Positions 56,101 to 64,000 of a stretch of DNA of 64,000 nucleotides are shown here, piece after piece (positions within the stretch are counted from its first letter, which is position 1; every line of letters starts with the position of its first letter). The position numbers were made by a program, and so were the translations under genes. The notes beneath the pieces were generated by a model, which saw only the letters and a list, made by a program, of their open reading frames with translations, ran no database searches and was not told the DNA's origin. Source of the stretch: Cyclobacterium sp. 1_MG-2023 (GTDB lineage Bacteria; Bacteroidota; Bacteroidia; Cytophagales; Cyclobacteriaceae); contig NZ_JAUOPC010000004.1 of assembly GCF_030546805.1 (NCBI RefSeq), positions 1 through 64,000 of the forward strand. The letters run 5' to 3'.

Positions 56101-59100
56101 AATACTACGTTCCCACATACACGCAGTTTGGATATACAGTATGTTATTGGGGGGATTTCTTATCCGGCAGAAAATTATATTCCTGACGGGATTATACTAG
56201 GAGGGGCTCCTGATGGGACTTCTGCTCCACCCCTTACAGTAGCTCCTGAAATCCCGGATATTATTCTCCGAGACCCTCCCGGATCCAACAGTTTTGCATC
56301 CATAGAGGCAGGTCAAACCTTAAGTTTTACCACAGAATCCATGTCCACCTTATCCGGAGGGCTTTCTCAAACCTTAAAATTAATGATGGGAGGAGCTGTT
56401 ACCTTTGTTGGGGGAGTTCCGGGAGCCTCGATTGAGGTGAAAACAGAAGTGGTCAATGACCTTACCGGCAATATAACGCTAGAAACTTCTTCTTCAGATG
56501 CTTTAAGTTTAACAAAAACCTATACGTTTAATCAAACCATTTCGACCAGTGATGACCCGGAATTTGTGGGCGCTGATGGGGATTTGTATATAGGGAACGC
56601 TAGTAATTATGCCATAGGATCTTATGATGACTTTAAAGCTGACATTGCACCGATTGGAGATCCGAACAATAATTATAGGTTGACCAATGCAAATGGTGAT
56701 GACATTTATTTAAATAAGCAAAAAGCTATATATATAAATACTAAACCGACCAATACCTTTTTTGTATACTCTCAAAAGTACATAATTAACGATTTAATGC
56801 CTCAATATGAGTTGATTGCAGAAAATCTCAGAAATCATATTCCTGTAGAAGGCGCCAATAGTTTGTTTTGGTACGAAGAACAAATCAGGTTGTGGCGTAA
56901 GATTATTCTTGAAAATGAACGAAAGAAATATTTGGCTTTAAATGAATCTGAATCGTTGATAAAAGCTGCTGATGATTATTTAGATATTTATATGTCTGAT
57001 TTAGAGAATGAATTAAATCGTTCAGATGTTGGTGATCCTTACCAAGCGTTATTGAAGGAAAAACTTGACCTTGCCGCTAGCAATAAATCATTGGTAAACT
57101 CCCAATCATCCGGTAATATTTCATTTGATTCGGGTGTAGGCGAAGTAAGTAGGAGTGTAGAAACAGAGCTTATTAATTCCTCTTCTTTGGCTTATAATAT
57201 TGAGTTGGAAGAAAGCTTGCAATATGATATAGGATTTGAAATTAATGATGCGTTAGGCCTTGTTTCTACCACTGTCTTTTCCTTGGCTCAGGATTTTAGT
57301 GCAGGTATCACCAAAGAAGAAGCTGAAACTACGACCTTTAAATATACCTTGAAGGACAATGATCCTGCAAACATTTTGAGTATTGATGTTTTTAATCTAT
57401 TTGATGGTAACGGACCGGTTTTCACAACTGTTGGAGGTAGAACATCTTGCCCATATGAGGGCAAAGAGTTGTCTCATTTTTATAATCATTCCTCCTATGA
57501 TCCTGCTAACCCCATTGTTGCTCTGGCAGAGGCGGATAGGGAAACCTTAAGCAATGCAACTCAAAAGGCAGAAGATCCTCAAATTACCGTAGAGGTTGCA
57601 GAAATATTTAATATTCCGGAAAGCAATACCGCAGAATTTCATCTGTCTTTTCAAAATTTAGCAGATGCAACTAGTGATAATGCAAATTTTAATTACTTTG
57701 AGTTAATAATCGACAATATAACAAATCCTAATGCACCTGATATCAATGTATCGCCCAATGGAACCGTAATATTTGTCCCATACGGACAAACTGTAGATTA
57801 TACCTTGACATTGGATAAGAAAATTGCAGATGTCTACGATTATGAAAATATAAGAGTGGTTTTACAATCACTTTGTGATCCTGTAAACGTTTTTGATGAC
57901 GTTTTAATATCGGCCCATTTTATTCCAACCTGTTCTCAAGTAAAGGTAAGTGCACCTCGGGATAATTGGGTTTACAATATAGATGCAGCTTATGATAATC
58001 ATTCGGAACTTTCAAAGCCCTTGTTGATTACCTTATCAGATTATAATCAGACATTTGATAACTTCAAAAAGATAGATTTAGAATACCGTTTAGCAACATC
58101 GCCAAACTGGACACGCCTGTATACCTACTACAATACGGAGGCATTTTACGATGAGGCTGTCGGGAATGGGGAAACGGAAATTGCGTTGATTGAAACACCA
58201 AACATTAATTTTCCTTTTGATATTGCAGGACTTCAGTTACAAGATGGAGTTTACGAAATAAGAGCAAGAAGTATATGTGAAAATGGTACAGTATATATTT
58301 CTGACGTAATTTCTGGAACAGTTAATTTAGTAGCCCCAAGGCAATTTGGTACACCATTTCCTATAGATGGTATTTTAGGGGTGGGAGAAGACCTCCGGGT
58401 AAAATTCAACGAAAATATGTATTTCAATAGTGCAGTAAGCACCATTGAGATAAAAGGACAATCCAACCAACTGCCAATTGATCATAGTGTTTCTTTGTAT
58501 TTTGAGGGAGATAGTAACACGGTAACTATTGAAAGCCCAAGGTTAGTGTCGGGTGATTTGACCCTTGAGTTCTGGATGAATAATTCCACTACAGAAAGCA
58601 CAGCTACAATTGTTGAACAAAAAGACGGGTTAACCATCAATTTGGAGGACCATGAGATATTTGTAACCCTTGGGGATATCACAGCCCATGGAACTATCGC
58701 AAATGACGAATTATTTCATCACTATACATTTTCGCATAACAATGAATTGGGAACGCTAAGTATATATGAGGATGATAGGGAAATAGGTGGGGGTGCCGGC
58801 TCGGCAAACACAGCATTTACAAATAACAACCCCTTAATTATTGGTGGAAATTCTTTCATTGGAAACATTCATGATCTCCGGTTGTGGTCAGTATCAAAAA
58901 CTTTGAGCGATGCATATGCCGGGATGTATAGCAAGCTCCAAGGGAAAGAGGCTAATTTGGTAGGTTATTGGCCGCTGAACGAGGGACGTGGAGAGCTTGC
59001 TAATGATCTTGCACGTTTTAAACATGCATTAGTGAAAGCGGAATGGGATATTAAGCCTAAAGGGACTGCTTATTCCTTTAGTAATGGGCAATACTTGGCC

Positions 59101-61806
59101 TTGGATAATGTTGGTTTTGTTCAGTTGACCAATGAAATGGATGCAACTATTTCCTTTTGGATCAAAACAGAAACTCCGCAAGAGGCAACTATTTTCTCAA
59201 ATGGAAGAGGAATAGGTGATGGCACACTAGAAGGAAAGGATCCGATCCAGTCCAACGGTTTTGCGAACAAATGGTCGATCAATATGAATACGTCCGGAGC
59301 TTTGTATTTGGCCAGTGAAGAAAATACCTATGTGTTAACCGCTGCAAGTGTCGCTGATAATTCTTGGCACCACATCACACTATTATTCAATCGAAATGGT
59401 GCTCTAAGAACCTACGTGGATGCCCAACAAGTATCCTCCAATCCAATGACTAATATAGGTGGGTTTTCCGGGGATAAGGTTTGGATAGGAGCGAGAGGAT
59501 TTAGAGATCTAGGGAATAAAGAAACAGTGGACCGTTTTTTTACTGGGAAAATCGATGAATTCCGTCTTTGGAATACCCTTAGGAATGTTGATCAAATTTC
59601 TAGAGATAGGTACCATGAAATTGATGTGGAAAGTATTGGCCTATTACTTTATGCCAGAATGAATGCACCTAACACTGCAACTGATAAGGGGGCACTATAT
59701 TACCACGTTGTCAGTGGTGGAGAAATGAGCACTTCCTATGGTACGATGAATGCCGGTGCTGTTAATTTTTCAAATGATGTTCCTGCCATAAAGCCTGAAA
59801 GAAACCTAATCAAATTTCAGGTGAATCATGTGATCAATGAAGATGAAATGATTTTGGAACCTGTGATTTCAGATTGGGCAGTGGTAGAAGGACAGGTATT
59901 AGACATTACCGTTCATCGAATGTTTGATGCTTCTGATAATATGCAACAATCCCCAATAACCTGGACAGCTTTTATACAAAAAAATGAGATGAATTGGTTT
60001 GTAGACGGCCACAACGATGTTGTTGACCTTACCAAAATTGGTGAAGAAGCTACATTTTTTGAAATAAGCATCTTAAACAAAGGGGGGCGAACCCAGCCCT
60101 TTGCGATTTCTGGCATTCCAAGTTGGTTATCTTTGAGCAGTTCTTCGGGAACATTGTTGCCGGATAGTAAGGTAGTGATAACAGCTAGTGTTGATGAAGG
60201 TCTGGCAACAGGAGAATACATAGAAGACCTATATCTACAAACTGATTTCGGGTTAGACGAGAAACTACAATTGAAACTTAGGGTCTTAGCAGAAGATCCT
60301 GATTGGGTCATAGATCCGAATAGTTTTAATTATAGTATGAATATTGTCGGTCGAGTTAGCATAGATGGTGTTTATTCTGATGACATTTATGATAAAGTTT
60401 CAGCTTTCTCTAATGGTGAGCTAAGGGGCGTAGCGGACATGGTTTGGGATGAGGCCTATCAGGAATACTTTGTGTTTTTAACGGTCTATAGTGATTCGGC
60501 TTACAGTGATTTAATTAATTTTAAAATATGGGATGCTTCAAAAGGACAAGTTGTTCAGGCAACTTTAGATGAGAAGTTGACGGTTACTTTTAATGAAAAC
60601 ACCATAATAGGCACTCAGACTAATACCTCAATGTTTGAAAATTCAGGGGTTGTAGAGCAAATAATACAATTGAATCAAGGATGGACATGGTTGTCTCTAA
60701 ATGTTGAGGATCAAAATTTTTCAAATTTAAATGTCTTAACAGAAGGAATGGTTTTAGAAACGTCGGACAGGCTAATGAGCAATAGCCCCTCGAAATTAGA
60801 AACCTACTTTAAAAATAAGAATTCTCCTGAATCCAGTTCATGGAATGGTGAAATAAGTGAGCATGGTGGTTTATCTACTTCTTACATGTATAAAGCGAAG
60901 TTTAATAATCGACAGGATTTAATTCTTTCCGGTTCTTCTGTCAATTTAGATTCATGGAGTTTTCCTATCAAGCTCAATTGGAATTGGTTACCCTATCCTT
61001 TAAAAAACAATGTTGCATTGAATGAAGGCCTGTCATCTTTCGATGCTCATGAAGGGGATGTTATTAAGTCTCAAAATCAATTTGCCATATATGATGAGGT
61101 AAATGGTTGGAGTGGTACTTTAAATTATTTAGAAGCCAATAAAGGTTATATGCTGCGATCTAGTCAAGAGCAAATATTCACCTACCCTAGGTTTTTATGG
61201 GATTTCTCTAATTCCCGAATGTCGAATCTTGAGATTCAAACACCGGAGGAAGTGATATCGGCTGAATTTGCTAGATTTTCGGCCAATATGAATGCAGTAG
61301 TGTTGTTACCCGAAGGCTACCACGAACTGTTTGCAATTGATGATAAGGGTGATTTAAGAGGAAAAGCAGTAAACCACGTGATTGGGAATCAAAATTTAAG
61401 TTTTATTACTGTTTTTGGGGAGACCAATAAGGAGTTAACCTTCTATATAGGTGATGGTGAGCGCATGATTCCTACCCACAAAACTTTCCATTTCACTGCA
61501 AACAATGTGCTTGGAACGGTAGAAAATCCGGTAGTATTAGGGAATGAAATATTGGGTGGAATTAAAATTTTCCCCAGCCCTTTCAAAGAGGAATTGCAGA
61601 TAAAGCTAATTTCCAATCAGGATGATTTTATCAATATCCAATTGTTTAATACGTTTGGTCAATTGGTAAATACTTATGGGAAAAGTATAAATAAAGGAAT
61701 TAATACACTCATACTTAACCCCGATGTGGGGAGTGGGCTTTATATTCTGAAGATTAAATTCAAGAACACATTCCTACCTTATACTTTTAAGGTTATAAAA
61801 GAATAG
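53191..61806 (+). CDS. Giant T9SS-sorted surface protein with three LamG-type domains
   Basis: 2871 aa. Signal peptide 1-19 (ends YAQ). An FN3-like region is at ~90-165. A carboxypeptidase-regulatory-like domain begins at ~172 (ITGNVNFEGGNPVKNVTVVA), is interrupted by a LamG domain (~205-470), and resumes with TDENGNYQINSIPYSG. A second one is at ~630-680. A beta-rich unit spans ~1050-1180, a helical/coiled region ~1200-1300. An SbsA-like Ig domain (~1725) is interrupted by two LamG domains (~1765-1950 and ~1958-2180) and resumes at ~2200. ~2368-2480 is a module shared with the next gene. The end (~2789-2871) is a type A T9SS sorting domain with IKIFPSPF and GLYILKI. No catalytic motif seen; probably a secreted adhesin or matrix protein. 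Confidence 0.88.
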   Translation: MRKLFLTLILSMLISFLYAQQEEGAKEVTVSQAIQNEGFTIQVGLPFLGTSNNTTPTDLRFPWDVLYLYGTFAEESFSVSKGYFGDKILIEWRLRNNINNITNIKILRRELGSNENFQPIADITPQPSGTYEDKYVDGGKLYEYKVLAENVMEDEELYTNYITGIGFRNPTAVITGNVNFEGGNPVKNVTVVAESSGSSISYGSSVKIPSNAKLEINKLNKPIDSLATLQAWVKPDINSPYTDDNGSPIRLFRLTEANGNNIDVNVRVKILANELEVKIKESLFLIKNVFPSGDIDARGDDIMVPVANFNDYFTHFSIQLRDGMAPSLFINGRPMTKEYRDAVHKARAEIDQNINTPSLEIFETTSLINFQQGQAVWNKVRIGGGKTALIDEIRLWNRIETAADIRTDYKRYISGDDPGLIVYLSANENQGGYAYDASREDYTYNRNHGKLENITFVSGPGAIPSASQLGILGVTDENGNYQINSIPYSGTGESFKITPVYGQHKFEPNQQLVFLGQGSEVVNKIDFIDKSSFIFKGKILYDTRKVFPSYVEVNGGNLSGLNDGDEYVTGPGIIDENYNRYKKLTGANAGTYNKGEYWINYYDENDSTNFRLERYASIPVSGATIYIDGQIVIDENNTPVLSDEAGNFEISVPIGNHFIRVEKNGHSFSYNGRFPAETGTFKEFFEDAQEPVVFIDETRVTAVGRVVGGAVEASKPIGFGENGLYVINDTIENFKPIPLVVSSKNNIGVASFAFQYDPPGAGGVTDYTKFNFKTNSESGEYRVEVMPLNYEIEGGDIPGLTISSNESINSAIIGTSNESINFSSIPPLLTPEFILPNNDILEGVPYHFEKSFVYRSTPVLRVIDQTSTDSLQFFNADSSEYFISTEGVTHPADTSKEVLIYEQAAGYAITLSTFERYVNMDGDSIIEDVVPIIDGELKINNNLAILGSEEIEKDTVDNSISYYSFQGGVPNTTFPHTRSLDIQYVIGGISYPAENYIPDGIILGGAPDGTSAPPLTVAPEIPDIILRDPPGSNSFASIEAGQTLSFTTESMSTLSGGLSQTLKLMMGGAVTFVGGVPGASIEVKTEVVNDLTGNITLETSSSDALSLTKTYTFNQTISTSDDPEFVGADGDLYIGNASNYAIGSYDDFKADIAPIGDPNNNYRLTNANGDDIYLNKQKAIYINTKPTNTFFVYSQKYIINDLMPQYELIAENLRNHIPVEGANSLFWYEEQIRLWRKIILENERKKYLALNESESLIKAADDYLDIYMSDLENELNRSDVGDPYQALLKEKLDLAASNKSLVNSQSSGNISFDSGVGEVSRSVETELINSSSLAYNIELEESLQYDIGFEINDALGLVSTTVFSLAQDFSAGITKEEAETTTFKYTLKDNDPANILSIDVFNLFDGNGPVFTTVGGRTSCPYEGKELSHFYNHSSYDPANPIVALAEADRETLSNATQKAEDPQITVEVAEIFNIPESNTAEFHLSFQNLADATSDNANFNYFELIIDNITNPNAPDINVSPNGTVIFVPYGQTVDYTLTLDKKIADVYDYENIRVVLQSLCDPVNVFDDVLISAHFIPTCSQVKVSAPRDNWVYNIDAAYDNHSELSKPLLITLSDYNQTFDNFKKIDLEYRLATSPNWTRLYTYYNTEAFYDEAVGNGETEIALIETPNINFPFDIAGLQLQDGVYEIRARSICENGTVYISDVISGTVNLVAPRQFGTPFPIDGILGVGEDLRVKFNENMYFNSAVSTIEIKGQSNQLPIDHSVSLYFEGDSNTVTIESPRLVSGDLTLEFWMNNSTTESTATIVEQKDGLTINLEDHEIFVTLGDITAHGTIANDELFHHYTFSHNNELGTLSIYEDDREIGGGAGSANTAFTNNNPLIIGGNSFIGNIHDLRLWSVSKTLSDAYAGMYSKLQGKEANLVGYWPLNEGRGELANDLARFKHALVKAEWDIKPKGTAYSFSNGQYLALDNVGFVQLTNEMDATISFWIKTETPQEATIFSNGRGIGDGTLEGKDPIQSNGFANKWSINMNTSGALYLASEENTYVLTAASVADNSWHHITLLFNRNGALRTYVDAQQVSSNPMTNIGGFSGDKVWIGARGFRDLGNKETVDRFFTGKIDEFRLWNTLRNVDQISRDRYHEIDVESIGLLLYARMNAPNTATDKGALYYHVVSGGEMSTSYGTMNAGAVNFSNDVPAIKPERNLIKFQVNHVINEDEMILEPVISDWAVVEGQVLDITVHRMFDASDNMQQSPITWTAFIQKNEMNWFVDGHNDVVDLTKIGEEATFFEISILNKGGRTQPFAISGIPSWLSLSSSSGTLLPDSKVVITASVDEGLATGEYIEDLYLQTDFGLDEKLQLKLRVLAEDPDWVIDPNSFNYSMNIVGRVSIDGVYSDDIYDKVSAFSNGELRGVADMVWDEAYQEYFVFLTVYSDSAYSDLINFKIWDASKGQVVQATLDEKLTVTFNENTIIGTQTNTSMFENSGVVEQIIQLNQGWTWLSLNVEDQNFSNLNVLTEGMVLETSDRLMSNSPSKLETYFKNKNSPESSSWNGEISEHGGLSTSYMYKAKFNNRQDLILSGSSVNLDSWSFPIKLNWNWLPYPLKNNVALNEGLSSFDAHEGDVIKSQNQFAIYDEVNGWSGTLNYLEANKGYMLRSSQEQIFTYPRFLWDFSNSRMSNLEIQTPEEVISAEFARFSANMNAVVLLPEGYHELFAIDDKGDLRGKAVNHVIGNQNLSFITVFGETNKELTFYIGDGERMIPTHKTFHFTANNVLGTVENPVVLGNEILGGIKIFPSPFKEELQIKLISNQDDFINIQLFNTFGQLVNTYGKSINKGINTLILNPDVGSGLYILKIKFKNTFLPYTFKVIKE

Positions 61807-62730
61807 ATGATGAAAGGATCAATTATTAGGCTGGCAATACTCTTTTTTATCTGTACAAATGGTTATGGGCAAGAGCCTGAATGGGTGGTAGAGGAAAATA
61901 ACTTCGAATATACCATGTCATTTGTCTCATTCTTAAATATTGACGGTCTTAATTTAAATAGTACGAGCGATAAAGTTGGTGCATTTGTAAATGGAGAATG
62001 TAGAGGTACTACCAATTTGATTTATGTGAAAAGCAAAGACAGGTATTATGCGTATTTTAATGTGTTTTCTAATACCCTAGGTGAAACCATCCATTTTAAG
62101 GTTTATGATTCTGAGAAAAATCAAGTAACAGATATATCCGAAACAGTAAAATTTGAAACCAATGCCTTACGCGGTAATTTATCGCAGGCTTTCAGTATTG
62201 CAAGTCCTGCGCTAAATAATGAAGCGCAAATACTTGACTTTAGTTTTAAGGATATTGAAGTAGTGAATAAAACTGAAAATGACCAAGAGATGGTTCTTTA
62301 TCTTAATAATGGGGTTAATCCCACCTTACTAAAAGGTGTTTTTGAATTAAGTGATGGTAGTAAATTATTCCATAGAGGTCAACAACTAATCTCGGGTACG
62401 AGTGTGCTGGATTTCTCAAGTCCTGTATACCTGGATGTTTTATCACAGGATGAATCAATGAAAAAGCAATGGGTTATAAGTGTACGTTATACCACAAGAT
62501 CAAGCAGTATAAAAATATACAAAAAGGATGCTGTTTGTTACAATGGAGGAGCCATCAAAGTTGTATCGGATCTAAATGGAGGGGAAATTATTTTATTTAA
62601 AGACCAGATTGAATATGCAAAATTGCCTATTGTCAATGGGGAGGTGCTTTTTACGGATTTACTGGCCGGCGATTATCTATTGAAAACGGGTGATCTTGAA
62701 AAAAACGTAGAAATAATTTTAAAAGAGTGA
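61807..62730 (+). CDS. Secreted protein sharing a module with the giant protein
   Basis: 307 aa. Signal peptide 1-21 (ends GYGQ). Residues ~24-135 match residues ~2368-2480 of the preceding protein: WVVEENNFEYTMSFV against WVIDPNSFNYSMNIV, DKVGAFVNGECRG against DKVSAFSNGELRG, and an IHFKVYDSEKNQV / INFKIWDASKGQV stretch. The remainder is beta-rich without a known family. The stop of the giant gene touches this start (TAG-ATG), so they are translationally coupled. It lacks a T9SS sorting domain. Confidence 0.8.
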   Translation: MMKGSIIRLAILFFICTNGYGQEPEWVVEENNFEYTMSFVSFLNIDGLNLNSTSDKVGAFVNGECRGTTNLIYVKSKDRYYAYFNVFSNTLGETIHFKVYDSEKNQVTDISETVKFETNALRGNLSQAFSIASPALNNEAQILDFSFKDIEVVNKTENDQEMVLYLNNGVNPTLLKGVFELSDGSKLFHRGQQLISGTSVLDFSSPVYLDVLSQDESMKKQWVISVRYTTRSSSIKIYKKDAVCYNGGAIKVVSDLNGGEIILFKDQIEYAKLPIVNGEVLFTDLLAGDYLLKTGDLEKNVEIILKE

Positions 62731-62733
62731 GTA

Positions 62734-63144
62734 ATGAAAATTGCAAGAAATATATTTATACTAATTTTTTTGACCATTTATTGTGTCAGCTGTATTAAGG
62801 AGGACAATACAGGTCTTTTAGGGAATGAAGAAAGGTATCACCCAATTGGAATTAAATTTGTTTATGAAGATGGAACTGAAGTGCTAGATTCAGATTGTAT
62901 TTCTCCCGATATTAAATACGCCGTTCAGATCGAAGTTACAACAAACAATAACCGCAATACAAACGCTTCAAAAATCGAGTATACCATAAATGGGTCACCT
63001 TACAGTATGTCGTTTATAGAGGAAGGGGTAAAAAGTAATCCGGTGACACTGGTAAATGGCAAAAATATTGCAGAATTAGTGAAAACAGCCGTATCTACAG
63101 AATTGACTTACGTTGAACAAGGTGATTTTCAATTGATAGAATGA
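62734..63144 (+). CDS. Small lipoprotein
   Basis: 136 aa. Lipobox YCVSC with Cys at ~20. Mature part ~115 aa, beta-rich, with KFVYEDGTEVLDSDCIS and YTINGSPYSMSF; no family recognised. It starts 3 bp after the preceding stop and is the last gene of the cluster. A surface anchor or chaperone for the neighbouring secreted proteins is conceivable but not shown. Confidence 0.75.
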   Translation: MKIARNIFILIFLTIYCVSCIKEDNTGLLGNEERYHPIGIKFVYEDGTEVLDSDCISPDIKYAVQIEVTTNNNRNTNASKIEYTINGSPYSMSFIEEGVKSNPVTLVNGKNIAELVKTAVSTELTYVEQGDFQLIE

Positions 63145-63295
63145 GAAGGAAGAAGGCCTTTTTTCTAAGTTTCTTCGATTAATTAAAGACTTTTAAAAAT
63201 GTAAACCAGTATATTGAATCTGGGTAATGATTTAGAGGAATTCCGTACTATTGGTTGCGAAATGGATTTAGTTTTAAATTTAACCCGAAATATCA

Positions 63296-64000
63296 ATGTC
63301 GTTTAGTTAAGGTTTATAAGTTATAAAATTACTGGGTCTGGCAGTATACCTTTTAATTCTAGGAACTGACCTATTGGGCCGTACTATTTCAAGTTGAAGC
63401 AACAGTTTGAAAGCATAATCAGATATTTTTCCAATGATTTTGTCCATTCCTTGTTTGAGTTGATCAATTATAGATTTGGTTTTACGATACGCTTGGGTTC
63501 TGTTGATCTGATAAGTGTTTTTCCGTTTTTTATTACAGTAGTCAATCCCTTTTTTGGTAAGTGTTTTACTGAGGATGTTGCTCAAGTTGGCCCTGAGAAT
63601 GATTCTATTAAAATCCTGGAGAACGGCCCTGGCCGTCTTTCCGCTCAGGTTTTCAAGTTCCGCCCTGGTTTTGAGTAGCTTGAAAGACTCTTCAACAGGC
63701 CATCTTTTCCTGTAAAGCTCACGTATTTCCTTGACAGGGTACTTCCAATGGTCAACTAGGTTGGTTATCAATATATGGTCTTCTCCTGATGCAATCGGTA
63801 CCCGTACGAGCCTTAATTTGAGTGCCTCAGTAGGAATATTCCTTTCTCTACACCTGTTTAAGGCCTCTTTGGAAGGGGATACCTCTATGATCTGCTGTTT
63901 TTGGGTAGATGCTAAAAATGCTTTTGCATGTTTCCATCTGTTTGCCTTTACCCTGATGACAAAGGATTTCTGTTGCTGAACCAATGTGGACATGAGCCAA
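63296..64000 (-). mobile_element. Right-edge IS4-family insertion sequence, partial
   Basis: Contains the 3' part of a transposase gene. The inner end is probably near 63296, where ATGTCGTTTAGTTAAGG precedes the transposase stop; the other end lies outside the window, so the terminal inverted repeat cannot be tested. Confidence 0.6.
63307..64000 (-). CDS. IS4-family transposase, N-terminus beyond the window
   Basis: About 230 residues visible; the frame stays open to the window edge (an internal ATG is at 63993, with in-frame Trp and Leu codons upstream), so the gene is cut by the boundary. The IS4 signature Y-(2)-R-(3)-E-(6)-K is complete in ELYRKRWPVEESFKLLK, holding the third catalytic acid. 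The preceding ITNLVDHW segment is also typical. The tail is basic. Lies 162 bp after the lipoprotein gene. Confidence 0.88.
   Translation of the reverse strand, partial: WLMSTLVQQQKSFVIRVKANRWKHAKAFLASTQKQQIIEVSPSKEALNRCRERNIPTEALKLRLVRVPIASGEDHILITNLVDHWKYPVKEIRELYRKRWPVEESFKLLKTRAELENLSGKTARAVLQDFNRIILRANLSNILSKTLTKKGIDYCNKKRKNTYQINRTQAYRKTKSIIDQLKQGMDKIIGKISDYAFKLLLQLEIVRPNRSVPRIKRYTARPSNFITYKP

Overview
The window is a 64 kb chromosomal segment of a member of the Bacteroidota, most likely an AT-rich marine Cytophagales/Cyclobacteriaceae-type bacterium. Evidence for this: the primary sigma factor is the short (287 aa) Bacteroidota form; promoters resemble TTTG-N20-TAnnTTTG; Shine-Dalgarno sequences are mostly absent; there is a type IX secretion (T9SS) C-terminal sorting domain; a bacillithiol deacetylase (BshB1), DUF349, DUF6157 and YqgE proteins are present; and the tyrosine recombinase and DUF6371-type primase are of Bacteroidota style. 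The species assignment is inference.

Layout. 1-706: what looks like an IS21-type repeated end, then non-coding DNA. 707-2644: a membrane-bound nucleotide-sugar dehydratase for surface polysaccharide. 2723-10360: a complete tryptophan operon, trpE-G-D-C-F-B-A plus a DAHP synthase, preceded by a 15-codon leader peptide with three consecutive Trp codons and a rho-independent terminator, i.e. a ribosome-mediated attenuator. 10361-12375: about 2 kb of alternating structured repeats. 12376-22776: DoxX and Crp proteins, phenylalanine hydroxylase, an unusual SGNH-esterase/metallophosphoesterase fusion, topoisomerase IV (parE, parC), a SpoU methyltransferase and DUF6157. 23323-26620: thrS-infC-rpmI-rplT, in which infC has a non-AUG start and a two-tier hairpin precedes rplT. 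27214-37666: tRNA-Met, a START-like protein, an LptF/G permease, rpsO-pnp, the primary sigma factor, trxB, an M23/LysM hydrolase, bshB1, pdxH and a YqgE protein. 37726-39762: a DUF349 protein.

39937-47519 is a 7.6 kb integrated element in tRNA-Thr(TGT), bounded by a perfect 49-bp direct repeat. It holds a tyrosine recombinase, an excisionase-like HTH protein, a two-gene P4/DUF6371 primase-helicase module, a small DUF5681-like protein (terminase-small-subunit-like N-terminus), small unknowns and a FISUMP lipoprotein. It looks like a small integrative plasmid or a phage satellite.

48169-63144 is a surface/secretion region. It contains a sialidase-like lipoprotein, a one-polypeptide hybrid two-component regulator (histidine kinase, receiver, AraC HTH) and, divergent from it, a tight four-gene cluster: a secreted tail-collar protein with three HxH motifs, a 2871-aa T9SS-sorted LamG protein, a smaller secreted protein sharing a module with it, and a lipoprotein. 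I recognise no described system with this composition, and it is my main candidate for something new. The window closes inside an IS4-family transposase gene.

All calls are from reading the sequence and recalled family knowledge; no database search was run.
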